Source: JAYWAM01 sp043782425 (lineage in GTDB: Bacteria > Pseudomonadota > Gammaproteobacteria > Burkholderiales > Usitatibacteraceae). Taken from it: a stretch of 11,067 nucleotides of DNA. Shown here piece after piece: positions 6,832-11,067 of this stretch (its first letter is position 1; every line of letters begins with the position of its first letter). Below the pieces are notes generated by a model. That model ran no database searches. It saw nothing but the letters and a program-made list of their open reading frames with translations, and was not told the origin of the DNA. Both the position numbers and the translations under genes were made by a program. The stretch covers positions 1 to 11,067 of the forward strand of contig JAYWAM010000267.1 in the NCBI GenBank assembly GCA_043782425.1, in the 5' to 3' direction.

Positions 6832-7374
6832 CTAAATCGCCTCTAGCGTGCCGTGATAAGCCGCAATCAGTCCGCACAGGGGAACACGGATGCTAACGCG
6901 AAACAGGAAGCGGCCATCGCGTTCTTTTTCGCTGGCGATGACGTGCGGGGCGAGCCAGCGCGGCAAGGGGATGCCGGCGAACCAGGCGCGACTACAACGT
7001 ATGACGAGCGCCAGACCGCATTTTTCGCATTGCAGTTCGCATTTGAGCCGCCCGAAGGATTCAAACAGCGTGCCGCCTTCTACCGATAAATACGACATCA
7101 TCGGATAGCCGCCAAAGCGCCGCCACCAGCGCTCGCCGCCGGGCGTGGTGCAAAATTCAACACGGCACGGCATGCGCCGCATCGCGGGCGGAAAGTCGAA
7201 CAGCCACCCTGCAAGCCACGCTGTCATGCCGTGCCCGCGCTGCACCGATACCCAGCCGATCAGTACCCGCCAGCTCGAATCGGCGTGCACGTAACGAATC
7301 GCCCACGGCAACGAGCGAAACGGCGCGCCCAGCGCGCGCGCATACATGCAATGTTCCCCTGTTGAGGCGCTCAT
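6832..7374 (-). CDS. DUF4166 domain protein
   Basis: This 180-residue protein is nearly all DUF4166, a domain of unknown function often found next to or fused with TIGR01777-type SDR proteins. Recognisable parts are YARALGAPFRSLP near the N-terminus, the hydrophobic-FDFPPA segment (about 57-64), GGERWWRRFGG (79-89), FESFGRLKCEL, and the signature LPLPRWLAP-like stretch (IPLPRWLAPHV, 135-145) followed by DGRFLFRVSIRVPLCGLIAAYHG. The start at 7374 overlaps the stop of the upstream SDR gene by one base (TAATG), which implies translational coupling. An internal ATG at 7347 (Met10), with AGGGG upstream, is an alternative. The frame stays open further upstream, but that part is antiparallel noise over the SDR gene. 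An unusual cysteine cluster, CELQCEKC (112-119), is present. It is the last gene of the minus-strand cluster, with only 14 bp to the end of the convergent pump gene. Confidence 0.85.
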   Translation of the reverse strand: MSASTGEHCMYARALGAPFRSLPWAIRYVHADSSWRVLIGWVSVQRGHGMTAWLAGWLFDFPPAMRRMPCRVEFCTTPGGERWWRRFGGYPMMSYLSVEGGTLFESFGRLKCELQCEKCGLALVIRCSRAWFAGIPLPRWLAPHVIASEKERDGRFLFRVSIRVPLCGLIAAYHGTLEAI

Positions 7375-8801
7375 TACGCGCTCTGCTTGACTTGGCGCAA
7401 TGCCGCAGCAAACTCCGGAAAGCGAAACTTGAAGCCCGCTTCGCACAGGCGCGCAGGCGATACGCGCTGCCCGCGCGTGAACAACTCGGCCATTTCGCCC
7501 AGCACGCCTTCCATGATGCGGCGCGGCACGGCGATCCATTGCGGACGGTGGTAAACCTGTGCGATGACGCGCGCCATGTCGCACTGCGCCAGCGCGCCGG
7601 GGGCCACCACGTTGTAGGGGCCGCGCGCCAGCGGGTGACGCATCAGGAACGCCATCGCGGCAATCACGTCGTCCACATGCACCCAGCTTACCCATTGCCT
7701 GCCGTCCCCGAAGCGCGCCCCCAGCCCCGCCAGATACGGTGCGATGAGCAGGGGAAACGCGCCGCCCCAGCCCAACACCAGACCGAGGCGCACAGTGCAT
7801 ACGCGCACGCCGCAGGATTCTGCCTGCGACGCCAGTTGCTCCCACGCCTGGCACAACTGCGAAACGAATATTGCCTGGCCGGGGTCACGCTCGGTGACAG
7901 GCGAATCGCCACGGTTGCCGTAAAAACCCACGGCGGAAGCGCTAATCAGAATGCGCGGTTTGATTGACGCGCGCGCAATGAAGTCGAGTAGTTCGCGCGT
8001 CGTCGTCAGGCGGCTTTCCAGCAGCAGGGCCTTGCGGCTTTTGCTCCACGGCAAGCCGACTACGGGCGCGCCGGCCAGATTGATTAGCGCGTCGAAGGTG
8101 CAGTCTGGGTTCAGCTCGCGCAAGTCGCCGCAGACGCTGACCTTGCCATCGAACAGCATCCAGGCGCGTGCCGGGTTGCGCGCCAGCACGGTGACGCTGT
8201 GGCCCGCATCCAGCAGGCTCCACACCAGGCGTTTGCCGATGAATCCGGTTGCGCCGCTGACCAGAACGTGTAAGCGCGTTGCGCCAAAATTAATACCCGC
8301 AAGGCCGCGATTGACCGCGCCGAGTTTGCGCGCCGCATGCAAATCGCGCACGCCCCACACCACCAAGCCGACGCAAGCAGCGCTCAAAAACCACGCGCGC
8401 CAGCCATTATCGACAAACTCCACAGCGCCAGGTTGCGCGTACCAGCCCAGCAGCGTCGCACCCAACAACGCCAGAAAAACGCCGCCGTTAATGGCCAGTA
8501 TGGTATGCGTGATGCGTTCGCTGACGGGAAGTTTTCGCGTGCGATCTTCGACCACGAAATCCCACAAGGTAAGCCCGATCTCGATGACAAAAATCGCGGC
8601 AATGAGTAGAGCAAACCATCCGTGCCATTCGAACCACGCCAACCCGATAACAATGGGCGCATACAGCAATTCGCGCATGCCGTGAATGCGCAGCTCCAAC
8701 GACGCGCCGCGTCGGTAGGGCAGTTGCTCTGTCAATTCATGGTGATAAAGCGTATCGAACGCGCCGAGTATCACTTGCAGTATCAGCAGATCTAGTAGCA
8801 T
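7374..8801 (-). CDS. TIGR01777-family SDR protein with N-terminal membrane domain
   Basis: This 475-residue protein has two parts. Residues 1-170 are a membrane domain with about four hydrophobic segments (about 2-18, 48-62, 64-80, 102-121, possibly 136-152) and a conserved-looking YHHELTEQLPYRRGA motif (19-33) rich in His, Glu and Arg. Residues 177-475 form an SDR/epimerase-like domain of the TIGR01777 type: Rossmann motif GATGFIG (183-189), INLAGAPV (240-247), SASAVGFYGNRGD (287-299), and the characteristic WVSWVHVDDV (370-379). The SDR YxxxK pair is not evident, as is usual for this atypical subgroup, so the reaction is unknown; NAD(P) binding is likely. AGGAG sits six bases before the ATG. 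It lies 39 bp after the SDR-DCC gene and overlaps the DUF4166 gene, so the three are probably one transcript. The protein is probably tethered to the inner membrane with the SDR domain in the cytoplasm. Confidence 0.88.
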   Translation of the reverse strand: MLLDLLILQVILGAFDTLYHHELTEQLPYRRGASLELRIHGMRELLYAPIVIGLAWFEWHGWFALLIAAIFVIEIGLTLWDFVVEDRTRKLPVSERITHTILAINGGVFLALLGATLLGWYAQPGAVEFVDNGWRAWFLSAACVGLVVWGVRDLHAARKLGAVNRGLAGINFGATRLHVLVSGATGFIGKRLVWSLLDAGHSVTVLARNPARAWMLFDGKVSVCGDLRELNPDCTFDALINLAGAPVVGLPWSKSRKALLLESRLTTTRELLDFIARASIKPRILISASAVGFYGNRGDSPVTERDPGQAIFVSQLCQAWEQLASQAESCGVRVCTVRLGLVLGWGGAFPLLIAPYLAGLGARFGDGRQWVSWVHVDDVIAAMAFLMRHPLARGPYNVVAPGALAQCDMARVIAQVYHRPQWIAVPRRIMEGVLGEMAELFTRGQRVSPARLCEAGFKFRFPEFAAALRQVKQSA

Positions 8802-8840
8802 GTTGTTCTCCTATTTGGCGTAGATGAAGAAGCGGCAAAC

Positions 8841-10232
8841 TCAGTTCACGTCACAAGCGCCATCGCAGCTCACGCGTGTCAAGCCCAACCAACGGCTGAT
8901 GCGCATGCGATGGCGGGCAAAGCCCAAATAGAGCCAGTCGGTCAGCGGCCTGATGAGCGGCAGGCGCGTCGGTGCCAGCAACCAGCCCAATCCAACTGCG
9001 CTATAGCTCGCGCGCAAAGCGTTCATGCCGGTTAACAGCCCCACGCCGGGGCTCAGCACATGCATGCGACCCATCATGGCTTCACGCGTGGCGCCATACG
9101 CCGCAGCAACAAAATTCGGCGCAGCAATGTTCACGAAAGCGAGTCGATTACGGCGATCCAACCTCCGCAAGCGCGTCATCTCAAGCACGCAGATGGGGCA
9201 GCCTCCGTCAAACAGCAGCACCAAGCGCTCATCCGGGGCATCTGCAATCGCTTGACGCGGCAATCTGCCGGTGAGATCTTCGAACCCTTCGGTAGTTGCG
9301 GTCATCTCGCTTTGCAGCAGCGTTAAGAATTCGCTGTCCCGCCCCTGCGGCAACCAGCTTGAAGTTGGTCTCTTATCAGTTAAATCTTTGCAATTTTTGA
9401 GCAGATTTTTCGCGCCAAGACGCAAAGGCGCGAAGAAAAACAAAAGCGGGGTTGATTTTCTTTGCGCCTTTGCGTCTTGGCGCGCGAATGATTTTTGGTT
9501 CCGGCTGGCTCGGCTTATGAATCTCGCGTTAACGCTGCGTTGCGTCGTTGCGTGCTTGACAGGCAGATTGTCTGAGCAGCGCACGCGCCTGAGGAGTTCG
9601 TTCAACGTCATGGTTTCCGGCCCTGCCAGCGAAATGCGCACGCGCTGCGCATCGGGCGCTGCGACGGCGCGCGCAACGGCTACGCACAAGTCTTCTATGG
9701 CAAGCGGGGAAACTTTCGCTTTGCCGTTTAGCCGCGCAGGGTCGCGCGGCAATTCAGCGAGCGCAGGCGACCCCTCCCCCACGATGAGTGAATGCGCCAG
9801 CACCACCCAGTCAAGCGCCAGGGTTTCCAGACTGGTTTCCAGGAAGCGCTTGCTCGCCAGCAAGTGCGAGCGTGACTTGGAAATGTTGCCTAGCGATGTG
9901 AGTTGCACCACGCGCTTGATGCCGAGGCGCACGCACGCCTGATAGAGCGCAAGCGGGCCAAGCGCGTGCACCGCCTCAAAGCTTTCACCGTCGCGCTCCG
10001 CATATATCCCTGCGCAATTGATGACCGCATCGATGGCGAATAGCTTGCGTTGCCAGATGTAGGGATCAAAGTCGTGGTTGAAGTCGGCGACGATCCAGGC
10101 GAATTCAGGAAAGCGCGCGAAAGCTTGTGCGCGGTGGCGCGTAGTACCGATGATTTCATGACCTTGTTGTTGCAGATGAAGTGCTACGCGGCTACCGATG
10201 AAGCCCGTTGCGCCGACTACCAGGATTCTCAT
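8841..10232 (-). CDS. Atypical SDR fused to a DCC (DUF393) thiol-disulfide domain
   Basis: One 463-codon frame holds two domains. Residues 1-215 are an NAD(P)-binding atypical SDR resembling the NDUFA9-like group: GATGFIG at 7-13, DAVINCAGIYAE (68-79), VVQLTSLGNISKS, and AGPETMTLNELLRRVR (203-218). The usual SDR YxxxK tyrosine position carries Leu124 before Lys128. Residues 335-463 are a DCC/DUF393 domain with LLFDGGCPICVLE (339-351; Cys345 and Cys348 are the redox pair), then RLDRR and a TGMNALRASYSAVGLGWLL stretch typical of that family. Residues about 220-310 match neither family. Codons 249-275 (FARQDAKAQRKS...FFAPLRLGAK) are the translation of a palindromic repeat at 9411-9484. The start has AAGGAG six bases upstream. 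An internal ATG at 9305 would give a stand-alone DCC protein of 154 residues, but with a poor ribosome binding site. Cytoplasmic location is likely. The fusion may be recent, or the gene damaged. Confidence 0.85.
   Translation of the reverse strand: MRILVVGATGFIGSRVALHLQQQGHEIIGTTRHRAQAFARFPEFAWIVADFNHDFDPYIWQRKLFAIDAVINCAGIYAERDGESFEAVHALGPLALYQACVRLGIKRVVQLTSLGNISKSRSHLLASKRFLETSLETLALDWVVLAHSLIVGEGSPALAELPRDPARLNGKAKVSPLAIEDLCVAVARAVAAPDAQRVRISLAGPETMTLNELLRRVRCSDNLPVKHATTQRSVNARFISRASRNQKSFARQDAKAQRKSTPLLFFFAPLRLGAKNLLKNCKDLTDKRPTSSWLPQGRDSEFLTLLQSEMTATTEGFEDLTGRLPRQAIADAPDERLVLLFDGGCPICVLEMTRLRRLDRRNRLAFVNIAAPNFVAAAYGATREAMMGRMHVLSPGVGLLTGMNALRASYSAVGLGWLLAPTRLPLIRPLTDWLYLGFARHRMRISRWLGLTRVSCDGACDVN
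9404..9496. repeat. Palindromic repeat inserted in the coding region, with 7-bp direct repeats
   Basis: The arms 9411-9439 and 9456-9484 are reverse complements at 28 of 29 positions (core CGCCAAGACGCAAAGGCGC) around a 16-base loop. This core belongs to a dispersed palindromic repeat familiar from many environmental bacterial genomes. GATTTTT occurs at 9404-9410 and again at 9490-9496, as expected for a target-site duplication, although the right copy is separated from the arm by five extra bases. The repeat lies between the SDR and DCC domains and is read through without a stop. Confidence 0.85.
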
Positions 10233-10269
10233 TTACGTCTCCTTGTTTCTCATTTACGTCTCCTTGTTT
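10226..10269 (-). repeat. 21-bp tandem duplication of ribosome binding site and start codon
   Basis: Two exact 21-bp copies (10226-10246 and 10247-10267, with two further matching bases) each contain AAGGAG, a six-base spacer and ATGAGAA. The duplication places a second complete translation start 21 bp upstream of the SDR-DCC start. Confidence 0.95.
10233..10253 (-). CDS. Six-residue leader ORF (MRNKET) abutting the SDR-DCC start
   Basis: The upstream copy of the tandem duplication has its own AAGGAG and ATG. It reads M-R-N-K-E-T and ends in TAA, immediately followed by the ATG of the SDR-DCC gene (TAAATG). Ribosomes starting here would end exactly at the next start codon, allowing translational coupling. 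It is probably a by-product of the duplication; expression is not shown. Confidence 0.35.
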   Translation of the reverse strand: MRNKET

Positions 10270-10285
10270 AGCGTGTTGACAGTCA

Positions 10286-10303
10286 TTTCTGTATTAACAG
10301 AAA
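10286..10303. promoter_or_regulatory. Operator-like palindrome before the SDR-DCC gene
   Basis: TTTCTGT-ATTA-ACAGAAA is a perfect 7-bp inverted repeat with a 4-base spacer. It lies between the stop of the regulator gene and the start of the SDR-DCC gene. The same TTCTGT-N4-ACAGAA half-sites, with identical spacing, occur on the regulator's own promoter at 10908-10923. No clear -10/-35 pair could be fixed around this copy. Confidence 0.7.
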
Positions 10304-10332
10304 ATCATGGGCAAAAAAAATCACGCGGCTTT

Positions 10333-10881
10333 CTACGCGGCCTTCTTCACCGTTTTCTGCGCGGTTTTCTTTAGTGCAGATTGAACTTTTGCTCCCAGCT
10401 TCATGAGCTGGAACCAGGAACCTGGCGTAAGTTTTTTCATTTCCTCATACCAACCAGTGAGCATTTCGGTGAACTGCATGACGTTCTCTATCTTCTTGCG
10501 CACCAGCGGCGGCGTCGAGTCATCGATTTGCAGCAGGCAGTCACGCAAAACCGTCAAGGTGGGATCGATTTCGCGGCGTTTGCGCCCTTCCACCACCGCT
10601 TTGAAAATTTCCTGTACGTCCTGAAACGCCACATAGTGATCGCGCCGGTCGGCGAGAATATGCACGATGCTCACCAGGCCCCAACTCTGCAATTCCTTCA
10701 GGCTGGTGCTGACATTGGAGCGCGCCACCCCGAGCGTATCGGCGATCTCCTCGGCAGGCAGCGGTCGCTCGGCAAGAAACAACAAAGCGTGAATCTGCGA
10801 AACCGTGCGGTTCACCCCCCAGCGCGAGCCCATTTCGCCCCAGTGAAGAATGAATTTTTGCGAGACTGAATCGAGTTCCAT
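10333..10881 (-). CDS. GbsR/MarR-family transcriptional regulator
   Basis: This 182-residue DNA-binding protein is of the GbsR type (COG1510), a branch of the MarR superfamily. Residues about 12-35 (HWGEMGSRWGVNRTVSQIHALLFL) are the family's signature N-terminal helix. The winged helix-turn-helix spans about 28-85, with PLPAEEIADTLGVARSNVSTSLKEL (40-64) as the two DNA-contacting helices and LADRRDHYVA as the wing. Residues 87-160 are helical and probably form the dimer interface. The last 18 residues (from about 165) are rich in Lys and Ala (KKTAQKTVKKAA) and look disordered and basic. A strong promoter with an overlapping palindrome is directly upstream. The downstream SDR-DCC gene has the same palindrome 54 bp before its start. 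Autoregulation and control of the cluster are inferred. The ligand is unknown; nothing here points to choline or betaine. Confidence 0.9.
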   Translation of the reverse strand: MELDSVSQKFILHWGEMGSRWGVNRTVSQIHALLFLAERPLPAEEIADTLGVARSNVSTSLKELQSWGLVSIVHILADRRDHYVAFQDVQEIFKAVVEGRKRREIDPTLTVLRDCLLQIDDSTPPLVRKKIENVMQFTEMLTGWYEEMKKLTPGSWFQLMKLGAKVQSALKKTAQKTVKKAA

Positions 10882-10907
10882 AGACTTATTTCCGCGTGTT
10901 CTGTTGT

Positions 10908-10923
10908 TTCTGTTAAGACAGAA
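10908..10923. promoter_or_regulatory. Operator-like palindrome on the regulator promoter
   Basis: TTCTGT-TAAG-ACAGAA is a perfect 6-bp inverted repeat with a 4-base spacer. It overlaps the -10 of the regulator promoter by two bases, where binding would block RNA polymerase. A further half-site, TTCTGT, lies at 10899-10904. The pattern matches the site at 10286-10303. Confidence 0.7.
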
Positions 10924-10950
10924 TCTAAGCTAGTTTGAAAGTGATGTCAA
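10922..10950 (-). promoter_or_regulatory. Sigma70-type promoter of the GbsR-like regulator gene
   Basis: On the minus strand, TTGACA (10950-10945) is followed by a 17-bp spacer and TAGATT (10927-10922), matching the -35 at six of six bases and the -10 at four of six. The start codon is about 40 bases downstream, with only a weak GGAAAT-type ribosome binding site. I see nothing supportable between 10951 and the right edge. Confidence 0.7.
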
Positions 10951-11067
10951 GTCGTCAAGCATAGCCACGCAGGGTGAATATGTCCTCCCGAGAATGGTTG
11001 TCAAAACCAAGGGGTTAGCACAACAAGCTGGACAACGCCAAGGATTCCCGGTATAAATCACTGGATG

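Noticed and set aside
7375..7854. Minus-strand open frame extending upstream of the DUF4166 start
   Set aside because: It overlaps the TIGR01777 SDR gene in another frame, has no family similarity upstream of 7374, and the TAATG overlap gives a natural start.
7951..8685. Plus-strand open frame of 244 codons opposite the TIGR01777 SDR gene
   Set aside because: Low-complexity, Ser/Arg/Pro-rich translation typical of the antisense frame of a GC-rich gene; no motif.
9843..9876. Inverted repeats CTTGCT/AGCAAG and GCTCGC/GCGAGC in the SDR coding region
   Set aside because: Short, inside conserved SDR coding sequence, and explained by codon usage; no sign of insertion or regulation.
9271..9942. 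Plus-strand open frame of 223 codons opposite the SDR-DCC gene
   Set aside because: It runs through the palindromic repeat, which is open in several frames; the rest is antisense to recognised SDR sequence.
10313..10345. Possible rho-independent terminator after the GbsR-like gene (GC-rich segment followed by eight Ts on the minus strand)
   Set aside because: The GC-rich part is mainly a direct repeat of GCCGCGT; only a 4-bp CGCG stem can form, too weak for a confident terminator.
10929..11067. Minus-strand frame entering from the right edge, including a CPACC motif, that could be the end of another gene
   Set aside because: Only about 45 codons, no recognisable domain, and it runs into the -35 of the regulator promoter; insufficient to call a gene.

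Overview
The window looks like chromosomal DNA from a Gram-negative proteobacterium, most likely a betaproteobacterium. The evidence is a two-gene RND efflux operon with a lipoprotein adaptor, a YibF-type glutathione S-transferase, a GbsR-type regulator, and palindromic intergenic repeats of the kind seen in environmental Nitrosomonadales-like genomes. This placement rests on gene style alone; no rRNA or other phylogenetic marker is present.

Left part (1-2320): a YibF-like glutathione S-transferase is followed by a short accessory island. The island holds two AT-richer orphan genes, one for a secreted cysteine-containing protein and one for a membrane-anchored TPR-like protein. Matching 12-bp inverted motifs (849-860 and 2071-2082) bracket the pair. 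To its right, on the minus strand, is the C-terminal stub of a PIN-domain (VapC-like) toxin gene. The region looks like a site of repeated insertion and decay.

Middle part (2260-6817): a plus-strand RND efflux operon encodes a periplasmic adaptor lipoprotein and a 1061-residue inner-membrane pump. In front of it is a good sigma70-type promoter (TTGACA, 17 bp, TAACTT) with a 30-bp imperfect palindrome over the expected transcription start. A REP-like hairpin lies between the two genes. No outer-membrane channel gene and no TetR-type regulator gene is in the window.

Right part (6832-10950): a minus-strand cluster, converging on the pump gene with only 14 bp between them. In transcription order it contains a GbsR/MarR-family regulator, an atypical SDR joined in one frame to a DCC (DUF393) thiol-disulfide domain, a second SDR of the TIGR01777 type with an N-terminal membrane domain, and a DUF4166 gene overlapping it by one base (TAATG). 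The palindrome TTCTGT-N4-ACAGAA occurs both on the regulator's own promoter and in front of the SDR-DCC gene. This suggests that the regulator controls itself and the downstream genes.

The most unusual feature is inside the SDR-DCC gene. A 74-bp, almost perfect palindromic repeat sits exactly between the two domains and is translated. It is flanked by a 7-bp direct repeat. Removing the element plus one copy of that repeat (86 bp, not a multiple of three) brings an in-frame TGA into the SDR frame and leaves the DCC domain as a separate 154-codon frame. Insertion of the repeat may therefore have created the gene fusion. The start of the same gene also carries a 21-bp tandem duplication of its ribosome binding site and start codon, giving a six-residue leader ORF whose TAA directly abuts the real ATG.
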